Of a DNA stretch of 64,000 nucleotides, positions 54,345 to 63,130 are shown piece after piece. This stretch comes from an uncultured Lachnospiraceae bacterium (lineage in GTDB: Bacteria; Bacillota; Clostridia; Lachnospirales; Lachnospiraceae): positions 25,236 through 89,235 of the forward strand of contig CAJTXN010000011.1 of the NCBI GenBank assembly GCA_910583605.1. Reading direction: 5' to 3'. How positions within the stretch are numbered: position 1 is the first letter of the stretch; the number at the start of each line of letters is the position of its first letter. Under the pieces are notes generated by a model. That model had not been told where the DNA came from and ran no database searches. It worked only from the letters and a program-made list of their open reading frames with translations. A program made the position numbers and the translations under genes.

Positions 54345-55688
54345 ATGAAAAATATGAAAATGAAAACAAAAATGATTTTGGGATTTGTAATTCCTATCGT
54401 ACTTACAATCATCAATGTTCTTATTGGTGATTTATCATCAAGAGGGGTAATAAAGGCGTCAAATCCTGAGCGCTACTTAGAAAATTCATCTATTTTTACG
54501 GCGGTTATAGCAATAGTATCTGTTGTAATTACAATATTTGTTGCGGTTTCATTAATAAAAGCGATTGACAGGTCTATGATAGAGTTGGCAAACGGAGCAA
54601 AGGAAATTGCGCTGGGTCATGTAGATATCAATATCAAGAAATATTATGATGATGAATTCGGTGCACTGGTGGACGAATATAACAAGGTTATCGGTAATAT
54701 GAAGTATCAGGCACAGATTGCAGAAGAAGTATCGAATGGTAATCTGACAGTGACGGTGAAACCGAAGTCAGCAGAAGATTTGTTGGGCAATTCCCTGAAA
54801 AAGCTGGTAGAAGATAATCTTCGTACATTAACAAATATCAGTGATGCAGGTTCTCAGGTTACCATCAGTTCCTCACAGGTAGCAAGTGCAAGTCAGGCAC
54901 TGGCACAGGGTTCAACGGAACAGGCAAGTGCAATTCAGGAGATTACGGCTTCTATTGATGAAATTGCAGAAAAGACAAAACAGAATGCGGAGCAGGCAAA
55001 TTCCGCTGCAGGTCTGGTTGTACGTGCGATTGAAGATGTAAAACAGGGTAACAGCCAGATGAGAGATATGATGACTGCAATGCAGGAGATTAATAAATCT
55101 TCCGAAAGCATTTCAAAGATTATTAAAGTTATAGATGATATTGCATTCCAGACCAATATTCTTGCATTAAATGCAGCCGTTGAAGCAGCAAGAGCAGGAG
55201 AAGCCGGAAAAGGTTTTGCCGTTGTTGCAGAAGAAGTCAGAAGTCTTGCAGCTAAGAGTGCATCGGCAGCAGCAGAGACTGCGGAACTGATTGAAGATTC
55301 CATTGAGAAAGTCAGCTCAGGTTCTAAAATCGTGGATGACACCGCAAAGGCGCTGGAAGCAATTACAAAGGTTGTACAGGAAAGTGAAGTTATCATCAAT
55401 GGTATTGCTGAATCATCCAATTATCAGGCGACTGCAGTTGCTCAGATCGAGCAGGCTATTACACAGGTTTCCCAGGTTGTACAGACCAATTCCGCTACCA
55501 GTGAAGAGTGTGCGGCAGCCAGTGAAGAATTATCAAATCAGGCTTCCAGAATGCGTGAAATGCTTTCTATTTATAATCTGGGAGTGGGCAATCAGGCTGC
55601 TTCTTTTAAGAATTCATATTCTTCTTCGTCTTCGTCTAACATGAATGAACAGGTAATTTCTCTTGGAGACGGATTCGGTAAATATTAA
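54345..55688 (+). CDS. Methyl-accepting chemotaxis protein lacking a large outer sensor domain
   Basis: A 447-residue receptor with two transmembrane helices (about residues 8-28 and 52-76) separated by only about 20 residues, followed by HAMP (about 76-130) and the methyl-accepting domain with the tip IAFQTNILALNAAVEAARAGEAGKG. There is no room for a normal outer ligand-binding domain, so the signal is likely sensed within the membrane, by HAMP, or through partners. GAGAGG lies 7 bases before ATG 54345. It ends in a serine-rich tail with no CheR-binding pentapeptide. Confidence 0.92.
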   Translation: MKNMKMKTKMILGFVIPIVLTIINVLIGDLSSRGVIKASNPERYLENSSIFTAVIAIVSVVITIFVAVSLIKAIDRSMIELANGAKEIALGHVDINIKKYYDDEFGALVDEYNKVIGNMKYQAQIAEEVSNGNLTVTVKPKSAEDLLGNSLKKLVEDNLRTLTNISDAGSQVTISSSQVASASQALAQGSTEQASAIQEITASIDEIAEKTKQNAEQANSAAGLVVRAIEDVKQGNSQMRDMMTAMQEINKSSESISKIIKVIDDIAFQTNILALNAAVEAARAGEAGKGFAVVAEEVRSLAAKSASAAAETAELIEDSIEKVSSGSKIVDDTAKALEAITKVVQESEVIINGIAESSNYQATAVAQIEQAITQVSQVVQTNSATSEECAAASEELSNQASRMREMLSIYNLGVGNQAASFKNSYSSSSSSNMNEQVISLGDGFGKY

Positions 55689-55708
55689 TTTTTGTTGGAA
55701 ACGGATGA

Positions 55709-55740
55709 AAGCACAGGATTAGATTTTCCTGTGCTTTTTT
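55709..55740 (+). terminator. Terminator after the cheR-to-chemoreceptor genes
   Basis: 10-bp stem AAGCACAGGA/TCCTGTGCTT (55709-55718 with 55727-55736), then a T tail. Confidence 0.8.
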
Positions 55741-55761
55741 ATGAATAAAAGAGGATTCTGA

Positions 55762-55790
55762 TTGATAATCAAACTATACTATGTTATAAT
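55762..55790 (+). promoter_or_regulatory. Promoter of the HPt and hybrid kinase genes
   Basis: TTGATA (55762-55767), 17-base spacer, TATAAT (55785-55790). Confidence 0.75.
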
Positions 55791-55872
55791 TATAACTAAT
55801 ATTGTGTACTATTATTTTGCAAGTATTCACGAAATTTAATTGAAAATATGTAGAAATGAGAGGTGTTTTCCA

Positions 55873-56226
55873 ATGAGCTTATTTGAAGAACTGAAAGCTA
55901 TGGGAGTAAATATTGATGAAGGTCTGAAACGTTTGAACGGAAATGAAACTCTGTATAAAAGGCTGCTGGGCTCTTTTATTAAGACTATTCAGACACATTC
56001 CGTCCGTCCGGATTTTGATCAGACAGATTATAATGAAGTAATTGAGAAAGCCCATGCCATTAAGGGGGCATCCGGAAATTTATCAATTACTCCGGTTTAT
56101 GAATCCTATACGGAGATTGTGAATCTGCTGCGCGCCGGTCAGCCGGAGCAGGCAGTACCGCTTATAGAGAAAATATTACCGATTCAGGATGAGATTGTTA
56201 AGTGCATTGAAAAGTATATGGAATAG
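55873..56226 (+). CDS. HPt domain phosphotransfer protein
   Basis: A 117-residue stand-alone HPt protein with the phospho-His in EKAHAIKGASGNL (about residue 60). It probably relays phosphate for the hybrid kinase that follows after 38 bases, whose receivers lack an attached HPt. GAGAGGTG precedes ATG 55873. Confidence 0.88.
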   Translation: MSLFEELKAMGVNIDEGLKRLNGNETLYKRLLGSFIKTIQTHSVRPDFDQTDYNEVIEKAHAIKGASGNLSITPVYESYTEIVNLLRAGQPEQAVPLIEKILPIQDEIVKCIEKYME

Positions 56227-56264
56227 AGATTTCCACTACACTCTTAAATTAATGGAGAGATAAA

Positions 56265-58805
56265 ATGGACAAGAAAGTAATTAAACTATTCAGGCGCAGT
56301 ATTATAGGAGTATTTATTATATGTATTGCAGTGTTTAGCTGTATGACTCTGATTATGTCTTACAATACGGAAGAATCGATTGAAAAAATCAGTAATGTAT
56401 ATATGTCTGAGATGAACCAGCAGATTCAGCAGAAATTTCAGACGGTCACCAGTCTGCAGTTAGAGCAGGTTGAGGGAATTATTAAGCGTTCGGAACCGGG
56501 GACGAAAAGCTATGGCAGGGAGCTGCTGGATGAACTACAGATGAGTGCTGAAATCAGAAACTTTACTTTTTTGGCACTTTATTCCCAGGAAAACGGCATG
56601 GAGGTAATCTATGGCGAAGATTTAACGATTGTTGATAAAAACGGTTCGTTAAATGAGGATGGAAGTATAATCTTACAGGGACAAAACGATAAGGATGAAA
56701 AAATGTTGCTGCTGGGAAAAAAAGCGGCATATCCGATGAAAGACGGCGGTACCAGTCTGGTTCTGATTGCAGGATTGAGTATGGAATATCTTAATCAGGC
56801 CCTTTTCTTATATGAAAATGATAACGTGCTGTATTCTCATATTATCAGCACAGACGGAGATTTTGTCATTCGAAATGCAGAAGCATACAGAAAGAATTAT
56901 TTTGAACGAATTGAAGCAACATTTGAGACATATAACGGAAAAACTTCGGCTGAATATGCAAAAGAGTTGCGGGAAGCAATGGACAAAGGTGAAGCTTATT
57001 ATACGATTGCGTCCATCGACGGTGTTGAAAGACATATTTATTGTTCACCGCTGGCAGGAAACTCATCATGGTATTTAATTTCCACCATGCCGAACGGTAC
57101 GCTGACTGAGACCATCAATAAATTGGATCTTCTGCGTATAATAATCATGGTAGGCAGCGGCGGAGCGATTTTTCTCGTCATGCTGATCATTTTTATAATG
57201 TATTACCGGTTATCACAACAGCAGATGGTGGAACTTCAGAAAGCAAGAGAAGAAGCCGATCTTGCCAATAAGGCAAAAAGTGAGTTTTTGTCAAGTATGA
57301 GCCATGATATCCGTACCCCGATGAATGCGATTATCGGTATGACCGAAATTGCACAGAAAAATATACAGGATTCGGAACGGGTAGAGGATTGTTTAAAAAA
57401 GGTTCATTTATCAAGCAAGCATTTGCTGGGGCTGATCAATGATGTATTGGATGTATCTAAAATTGAGAGCGGAAAAATGACCCTGAATATAATTCCTATG
57501 TCCCTGCGGAATGCCATGGATGATATAGTAAATATAATGCAACCTCAGATAAAAGCCAGAAATCAGCATTTTGATATTTTTATTCAGAAAATTGTATCAG
57601 AGAATGTATATTGTGACAGTGTGAGATTGAATCAGGTACTGCTGAATCTTTTATCTAACGCAGTGAAATTTACACCGGAGGAAGGGCGAATCGATGTTTA
57701 TGTGGAACAGGAGCCTTCTCCGATGGGGGATGAATATGTGCGTACCCATTTCAGTGTAATAGATACCGGAATCGGTATGTCACCGGAGTTTCAGAAAAAA
57801 ATCTGGAATACATTTTCCAGAGAAGAAACGGAGCAGGTAAGGCATACCACCGGAACCGGACTGGGAACGGCAATCATCAAGAGCATTATTGAGCTTATGG
57901 GCGGAACCATTGAAATGGAGAGTGAACAAGGCAAAGGAACTACGTTTCATGCCATACTTGACCTGAAAAAAGCGGATATCAATGAAGATGATATGAAACT
58001 GCCGGAATGGAACGTACTGGTAGTAGATGACAATGAACAGCTGTGCATCAGTGCAGCAGCCAATCTGGAAGAACTTGGTGTACATACGGAATGGACCATG
58101 GATGGCAGAGAAGCGGTAAAGATGATAGAAGAACATCATAAAAGGAAAGAAGATTATTTCTTTGTTCTGATTGACTGGAAAATGCCGAATATGGATGGTA
58201 TGCAGACCATACATGAGATTCGGAACCGGGTAGGAAAAGATATTCCGATCTTTTTAATTTCCGCTTATGACTGGAGCGATATCGTGGATGAAGCCAATAC
58301 CATGGAAATTGAGGGCTTCATTTCAAAACCGCTGTTTAAATCTACATTATATGAGCACTTAAAACAGTATGTAGACGGATACAGTAAAGAAGATGAAAAG
58401 ATTAAAAGTGAAGATATAGATTTTAACGGAAAGCGTATTCTTTTAGCGGAGGATATAGATATAAACTGGGAAGTTGCATTTGAAATTCTTTCTTCTGTAG
58501 GATTGGAACTGGAACGGGCTGTGAATGGAAAAGAATGTCTGGAAATTTTTGAACGTTCCGAAATCGGATTTTATGATGCGATTTTAATGGATATCCGAAT
58601 GCCGGTCATGGATGGATATGATGCTGCAAAAGCAATTCGGGCTTTGAATCGTCCGGATCACGGATTACCGATTATAGCCATGACTGCCGATGCCTTTTCA
58701 GATGATGCAAGACATTGTCTGGAATGCGGAATGGATGCACATATTCCAAAGCCGTTGGATGTGAAGGAATGTATGCGTATACTTCAGAAATATTTATATA
58801 AATAG
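56265..58805 (+). CDS. Hybrid sensor histidine kinase with two receivers
   Basis: An 846-residue membrane kinase: helix (about residues 10-32), an outer cache-like sensor domain (about 33-285), second helix (about 290-315), HisKA with FLSSMSHDIRTPMN (His about 349), HATPase (LLNLLSNAVKF, DTGIGMS, GTGLGTAII), and two receivers (NVLVVDDNEQL with LIDWKMP; RILLAEDIDIN with LMDIRMP). Both receivers keep their Asp and Lys. Together with the upstream HPt it forms a multi-step phosphorelay. Confidence 0.94.
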   Translation: MDKKVIKLFRRSIIGVFIICIAVFSCMTLIMSYNTEESIEKISNVYMSEMNQQIQQKFQTVTSLQLEQVEGIIKRSEPGTKSYGRELLDELQMSAEIRNFTFLALYSQENGMEVIYGEDLTIVDKNGSLNEDGSIILQGQNDKDEKMLLLGKKAAYPMKDGGTSLVLIAGLSMEYLNQALFLYENDNVLYSHIISTDGDFVIRNAEAYRKNYFERIEATFETYNGKTSAEYAKELREAMDKGEAYYTIASIDGVERHIYCSPLAGNSSWYLISTMPNGTLTETINKLDLLRIIIMVGSGGAIFLVMLIIFIMYYRLSQQQMVELQKAREEADLANKAKSEFLSSMSHDIRTPMNAIIGMTEIAQKNIQDSERVEDCLKKVHLSSKHLLGLINDVLDVSKIESGKMTLNIIPMSLRNAMDDIVNIMQPQIKARNQHFDIFIQKIVSENVYCDSVRLNQVLLNLLSNAVKFTPEEGRIDVYVEQEPSPMGDEYVRTHFSVIDTGIGMSPEFQKKIWNTFSREETEQVRHTTGTGLGTAIIKSIIELMGGTIEMESEQGKGTTFHAILDLKKADINEDDMKLPEWNVLVVDDNEQLCISAAANLEELGVHTEWTMDGREAVKMIEEHHKRKEDYFFVLIDWKMPNMDGMQTIHEIRNRVGKDIPIFLISAYDWSDIVDEANTMEIEGFISKPLFKSTLYEHLKQYVDGYSKEDEKIKSEDIDFNGKRILLAEDIDINWEVAFEILSSVGLELERAVNGKECLEIFERSEIGFYDAILMDIRMPVMDGYDAAKAIRALNRPDHGLPIIAMTADAFSDDARHCLECGMDAHIPKPLDVKECMRILQKYLYK

Positions 58806-58824
58806 TTTTAGAATGAACTGACTC

Positions 58825-58861
58825 AAGAGGGTGGGATGAAAAAGAATCCCCCCTCTTTTTT
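58825..58861 (+). terminator. Terminator after the hybrid kinase
   Basis: AAGAGGG and GGGAT pair with ATCCC and CCCTCTT around a single bulged T, followed by TTTTTT. Its right arm can pair instead with downstream sequence (see next entry). Confidence 0.7.
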
Positions 58862-58908
58862 GGTGCAAAATAAAAAAGAGGGGGGAAAGAAGAATATGGA
58901 ATTTCCCC
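58848..58908 (+). promoter_or_regulatory. Chain of alternative hairpins
   Basis: The terminator's right arm CCCCCCTCTTTTTT (58848-58861) is perfectly complementary to 58872-58885 (14 bp, 10-base loop). The latter's last part, GGGGAAA (58882-58888), can pair with TTTCCCC (58902-58908). The arms can thus form 1:2, 2:3 or 3:4 pairs, a layout like attenuators. Confidence 0.45.
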
Positions 58909-58946
58909 TAAAAAGTAGGTTGTTTTACCGACAGAGTCGATTTATG

Positions 58947-58975
58947 TTGAGTAATACTGTTTTATGTGATAGGAT
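58947..58975 (+). promoter_or_regulatory. Possible promoter of an orphan transcript
   Basis: TTGAGT (58947-58952), 17-base spacer, TAGGAT (58970-58975). The rest of 58886-59088 contains no recognisable gene. Confidence 0.3.
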
Positions 58976-59088
58976 TATTTACAGAGTTGAAGATGTTATG
59001 AGATATAGCAGAATGTAAGTTGTTTTCGAGTGGCTGTGTTATGTGAACTGTTAAGTGAAAAATGTTTAAGGAAGTCAGAGGGGAGTAA

Positions 59089-59145
59089 ATGAAAGGGCTG
59101 TGGATGGAAGAGTATTTTACATATGAAACAGGCGGCTATGCATGA
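59089..59145 (+). CDS. Possible 18-residue small ORF
   Basis: ATG 59089 follows AGAGGGGAG by 3 bases; the peptide MKGLWMEEYFTYETGGYA ends inside the terminator hairpin at 59127-59164. It is the only feature with a ribosome binding site in the 360-base gap between the hybrid kinase and asnA. It could be a small protein or part of a small RNA. Confidence 0.3.
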   Translation: MKGLWMEEYFTYETGGYA

Positions 59146-59168
59146 AACTGCATAACCGCCTGTTTTTT
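59127..59168. terminator. Terminator beside asnA
   Basis: Stem AACAGGCGG-TATGCA paired with TGCATA-CCGCCTGTT with one mismatch, loop TGAAAC, then TTTTTT on the plus strand. The T-run favours plus-strand transcripts; it overlaps the asnA stop codon and may also serve asnA less well. Confidence 0.7.
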
Positions 59169-60177
59169 ATAATAATGTGATTCCGTGCTGCGCTGCATTT
59201 TCAGTAATATCTTCCGGCCATATGGAAGCCTGAACTTCTCCGATATGAGCTTTGCGAAGATAAAACATACAGATTCTTGACTGACCGATTCCTCCGCCGA
59301 TGGTATAAGGCAGTTCACAGTCTAAAATCGCCTTTTGGAATGGCAAGTCTGCCCGTTCGGTGCAGCCGGCTTTTTCCAGTTGTTCTGTCAGGGAGGTTTC
59401 GTCTACCCGGATGCCCATGGAAGAAAGTTCCAATGCAATATCCAGAACAGGATAGTATACAATGATATCACCGTTTAATTTCCAATCGTCATAGTCCGGC
59501 GCCCTTCCGTCATGCTTTTCACCGGAAGCCAGGGTATCTCCGATCTGCATGATAAAGACGGAACCTTTTAATTTTGCTATTTTATATTCCCGCTCTTTCG
59601 GTGTACAGTCCGGATACATATCCTCCAGTTCCTGGGAAGTGATAAAGGATATATCCGATGGAAGGAATTCTTCTATGTAATTATATTGGGATGCAATATA
59701 ATGTTCCGTTTCCTTTAATGCATTATATACTTTGCATACGGTTGTTCTCAATGTTTCAATATTTCTTTCCTCTTTTGAGATTATTTTTTCCCAATCCCAC
59801 TGATCTACAAATATGGAATGAATGTTATCGGTATCTTCATCACGCCGGATGGCGTTCATATCGGTATATAAACCTTCTCCGGAGTGAAAGCCGTATCGTT
59901 TTAATGCCTGCCGTTTCCATTTGGCCAGTGAGTGAACGATTTCAATGATTTTGTCGTTCTGTTCTTTAATTCCAAAACTTACCGGACGTTCTACGCCGTT
60001 TAAGTTATCATTGAGACCGGATTCCGGTTTTACAAACAATGGTGCCGATACACGGGTGAGATTCAATTCTTTTGCCAAAGCCCGTTCAAAATAATCTTTT
60101 ACTAATTTTATACCTATTTCGGTTTCTCGAATGGATAAAGCTGACTGATATCCATCCGGTGTTAATAAATGCTCCAT
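59167..60177 (-). CDS. asnA: Aspartate-ammonia ligase (asparagine synthetase A)
   Basis: Makes asparagine from aspartate, ammonia and ATP. The 336-residue length is standard. Motifs of this class II-synthetase-like family include GFHSGEGLYTDMNAIRRDE, VDQWDWEK and IGGGIGQSRICMFYL. AAGGAAGG lies just before the start; a TTGCCT-17-TATAAT promoter lies at 60212-60240. Asparagine synthesis from ammonia fits an ammonia-rich gut habitat. Confidence 0.95.
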   Translation of the reverse strand: MEHLLTPDGYQSALSIRETEIGIKLVKDYFERALAKELNLTRVSAPLFVKPESGLNDNLNGVERPVSFGIKEQNDKIIEIVHSLAKWKRQALKRYGFHSGEGLYTDMNAIRRDEDTDNIHSIFVDQWDWEKIISKEERNIETLRTTVCKVYNALKETEHYIASQYNYIEEFLPSDISFITSQELEDMYPDCTPKEREYKIAKLKGSVFIMQIGDTLASGEKHDGRAPDYDDWKLNGDIIVYYPVLDIALELSSMGIRVDETSLTEQLEKAGCTERADLPFQKAILDCELPYTIGGGIGQSRICMFYLRKAHIGEVQASIWPEDITENAAQHGITLL

Positions 60178-60211
60178 TCATATTACCTTCCTTTTTTATG
60201 CATTCCATAAG

Positions 60212-60240
60212 ATTATAGCATACGGTATCAAAATAGGCAA
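60212..60240 (-). promoter_or_regulatory. Promoter of asnA
   Basis: Minus strand: TTGCCT (60235-60240), 17-base spacer, TATAAT (60212-60217). Its -35 abuts that of hflX. Confidence 0.7.
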
Positions 60241-60269
60241 TTGTAAAAACACTTCTTCTAGGGTATAAT
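60241..60269 (+). promoter_or_regulatory. Promoter of hflX
   Basis: TTGTAA (60241-60246), 17-base spacer, TATAAT (60264-60269). Directly adjacent to the asnA -35 box on the other strand. Confidence 0.7.
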
Positions 60270-60356
60270 AATTGCGAAGGATTATAAGTCCGTTGGAATT
60301 ATAATTCAGTTTCAATTTTAAGATTAAATATGATGATTACAGTTAGGAGAACAAAT

Positions 60357-61634
60357 ATGGCATCGGTATTTGAAGTGGCAGAAGAATCGGAAAGAGTGAT
60401 ACTGATCGGTGTATCTACCCACGAACATGATGATACGGAAGAATCCATTGAGGAATTAAAGGATTTGGTGAAGACAGCCGGTGCAGTTCCGGTTGCAACG
60501 GTTATTCAGAATCGTGAGACGGTTCATTCAGGGACGTATATCGGGAAGGGAAAAATTGAAGAAGTAAAACTTCTGCTTGACGAACTGGATGCTACCGGCA
60601 TTGTATGTGATGATGAATTAAGTCCGGCACAATTGACGAATTTAAGAGATATGCTGGATACAAAAGTAATGGACAGGACACTTGTGATATTGGATATATT
60701 TGCGGCCAGGGCAAGGACCGGAGAAGGTAAGATTCAGGTTGAACTGGCTCAGTTAAAGTACAGGCAGGCGAGACTGGTGGGTCTGCGAAATTCTTTATCC
60801 AGACTGGGAGGAGGAATCGGAACCAGGGGACCGGGAGAAAAGAAACTGGAAATGGACCGGCGACTGATTAAGGACCGTATATCGGTACTCCGCAGGGAAG
60901 TAGTAGAGATGAAAACCCACCGGGAGCTGGCAAGAAGGCAGAGAAGTAAAAATCCTTCAACGGTTGTCTCGATCGTGGGTTATACCAATGCAGGTAAATC
61001 CACATTGTTAAATCATCTGACCGGTGCGGATGTATTGGAGGAAAACCGCTTATTTGCCACTTTGGATCCAACTACCCGAAATTATACATTACCGGGCGGT
61101 CAGGAGATTATGCTGACGGATACGGTAGGTTTTATCAGAAAACTGCCTCATCATTTGATAGATGCTTTCCGCAGCACATTGGAAGAAGCCAAATATGCGG
61201 ATATCCTGATTCATGTTGTGGATGCTTCCAATCCACAGATGGATATGCAGATGCATATTGTTTATGAAACCCTGCGGGATTTGGGGATTAAAGATAAACC
61301 GGTGATAACGGTATTTAATAAACAGGACCTGGTCCGGAACCAGATTTCAGATTTGAATAACTCAGAAAATCTTCCGTTTTTTAAAGATTTTAAAGCGGAT
61401 TATGTTTTAAATGCGTCGATTAAAAATAACGAAGGAATTCGTCAATTGGAGGAATATATTGAGCAGATTATCCGGGAAAGCAAGATTTATATTTCAAAAG
61501 TATTTTGTTATGACAATGCCGGAGAGATTGCCAAAATCAGAAAGTATGGGGAACTTTTAAAAGAGGAATACCGGGAAGATGGTATATATGTGGAGGCTTA
61601 TGTGCCGATGGAAATCACTGGTTACAGCTCTTAA
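60357..61634 (+). CDS. hflX: GTPase HflX
   Basis: Ribosome-associated GTPase that can split stalled ribosomes under stress. The 425-residue product has the N-terminal HflX domain (GTYIGKGKIEEVKLLL), the RGPGEKKLEMDRR linker, and the G domain: G1 GYTNAGKST, G3 DTVGF, G4 NKQD. AGGAG lies 7 bases before ATG 60357; an ATG at 60330 precedes that site. Confidence 0.95.
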   Translation: MASVFEVAEESERVILIGVSTHEHDDTEESIEELKDLVKTAGAVPVATVIQNRETVHSGTYIGKGKIEEVKLLLDELDATGIVCDDELSPAQLTNLRDMLDTKVMDRTLVILDIFAARARTGEGKIQVELAQLKYRQARLVGLRNSLSRLGGGIGTRGPGEKKLEMDRRLIKDRISVLRREVVEMKTHRELARRQRSKNPSTVVSIVGYTNAGKSTLLNHLTGADVLEENRLFATLDPTTRNYTLPGGQEIMLTDTVGFIRKLPHHLIDAFRSTLEEAKYADILIHVVDASNPQMDMQMHIVYETLRDLGIKDKPVITVFNKQDLVRNQISDLNNSENLPFFKDFKADYVLNASIKNNEGIRQLEEYIEQIIRESKIYISKVFCYDNAGEIAKIRKYGELLKEEYREDGIYVEAYVPMEITGYSS

Positions 61635-61690
61635 CGGTTTATTTTATAGTTGTCCGGACATCAGGAATCAGAAAGGAAGCAGAGATAAAA

Positions 61691-62521
61691 ATGAGTTATG
61701 CAGATCAGGTATTTATCAATATGTGTAGTGATATTTTAGAAAACGGTGTCAGCACGGAGGGAGAAAAAGTCCGGCCGAAATGGGAAGACGGCACATATGC
61801 TTATACAATAAAAAAGTTCGGGGTTGTGAACCGCTATGATTTATCCAGGGAGTTTCCGGCATTGACGTTGAGAAAAACCGCATTTAAAAGTGCAGTGGAT
61901 GAGATTCTGTGGATTTGGCAGAAGAAGTCGAATAATGTACATGAACTGAACAGTCATATCTGGGACAGCTGGGCGGATGAGAACGGCTCCATTGGTAAGG
62001 CTTACGGATATCAGCTTGGTGTAAAACATCAGTACAAAGAGGGAGAGATGGATCAGGTTGACCGCGTGCTGTTCGATCTGAAAAATAATCCCTATAGCAG
62101 GCGTATCATGACGAATCTATATGTTCATCAGGATTTACATGAGATGAATTTATATCCGTGTGCATACAGCATGACATTTAATGTTACGGGAAATAAGCTG
62201 AATGCAGTTTTAAATCAGCGTTCCCAGGATATTTTAACAGCGAATAACTGGAATGTGGTGCAGTATGCGGTGCTGCTGCATATGATAGCCCAAGTCAGTG
62301 GTTTTGAGGCAGGAGAGCTGGTTCATGTTATAGCGGATGCACATATTTATGATAAACACATTCCGTTGGTCAGGGAATTGATCTGCAGAGAGCCATTTCC
62401 GGCACCTGTATTTCATATAAATAAGGATATTAGGAATTTCTATGATTTTACCGTGGAGGATGTCAGTCTGGAAAATTATATGACAGGTCCCCAGATTAAA
62501 AATATTCCAGTTGCAGTTTAG
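61691..62521 (+). CDS. thyA: Thymidylate synthase
   Basis: Methylates dUMP to dTMP with methylene-THF, releasing dihydrofolate. The 276-residue product has the catalytic Cys in LYPCAYSMTFN and the substrate-binding LNQRSQDI. AGAAAGGAAG precedes the start. folA follows, which recycles the dihydrofolate. Confidence 0.95.
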   Translation: MSYADQVFINMCSDILENGVSTEGEKVRPKWEDGTYAYTIKKFGVVNRYDLSREFPALTLRKTAFKSAVDEILWIWQKKSNNVHELNSHIWDSWADENGSIGKAYGYQLGVKHQYKEGEMDQVDRVLFDLKNNPYSRRIMTNLYVHQDLHEMNLYPCAYSMTFNVTGNKLNAVLNQRSQDILTANNWNVVQYAVLLHMIAQVSGFEAGELVHVIADAHIYDKHIPLVRELICREPFPAPVFHINKDIRNFYDFTVEDVSLENYMTGPQIKNIPVAV

Positions 62522-62566
62522 CGTAAAGGGTAATTTTTTCTATTCAATGAAAGGCGGAATTTATAC

Positions 62567-63058
62567 ATGAAATTAATTGTGGCAGTCGATAAGAATTGGG
62601 CAATCGGAAAGAATGGAAAGCTTCTGGTAAGCATTCCGGCGGATATGAAATTTTTCAGGGAAACCACTACCGGAAATGTGGTGGTAATGGGTAAAAATAC
62701 TCTGAATAGTTTTCCAAACGGATTGCCATTAAAGAATCGCGTCAATATTGTGATGACAACCAACCGGTCTTTTGACGGTAAAGGTGCAGATGTGGTATAC
62801 AGTCTGGAAGACGTTTTGGAAGAAGTGAAGAAATATGACACGGACCGAGTATATGTAATTGGTGGAGCTGCCGTTTATGAGCAGTTGCTGGAGTATTGCG
62901 ATACCGCATATGTTACATATATTGATTATGCTTATGAAGCAGACCGGTATTTTCCGAATCTGGATAAGATGGAAGAATGGAAGCTGGAGGAGGAGAGTGA
63001 GGAACAGACTTATTTTGATGTGGAATATTATTTTAGAAAATATGTCAGGACAAAATAA
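62567..63058 (+). CDS. folA: Dihydrofolate reductase
   Basis: Reduces dihydrofolate with NADPH. The 163-residue product shows VDKNWAIGKNGKLL, the substrate region PADMKFFRETT, VVMGKNTLNSF and VYVIGGAAVYEQLL. AAAGGCGG lies about 9 bases upstream. It sits 45 bases after thyA, the usual functional pairing. Confidence 0.95.
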   Translation: MKLIVAVDKNWAIGKNGKLLVSIPADMKFFRETTTGNVVVMGKNTLNSFPNGLPLKNRVNIVMTTNRSFDGKGADVVYSLEDVLEEVKKYDTDRVYVIGGAAVYEQLLEYCDTAYVTYIDYAYEADRYFPNLDKMEEWKLEEESEEQTYFDVEYYFRKYVRTK

Positions 63059-63073
63059 ATTTCCGGAAATGCT

Positions 63074-63102
63074 TTAACATATGAAGTAAAACTGCATATT
63101 AT
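63074..63102 (+). promoter_or_regulatory. Probable promoter of the SleC-like gene
   Basis: TTAACA (63074-63079), 17-base spacer, TATTAT (63097-63102), about 30 bases before the start. Confidence 0.45.
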
Positions 63103-63130
63103 AGTAAAAAGACCATGAGAAAGTATAGGT

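Noticed and set aside
58836..59018. A 60-codon frame after the hybrid kinase
   Set aside because: It starts inside the terminator, is Lys/Gly-rich because of the repeat arms, and has no ribosome binding site.
59136..59318. A 60-codon minus-strand frame at the asnA end
   Set aside because: It overlaps the asnA coding end in another frame without any family likeness.
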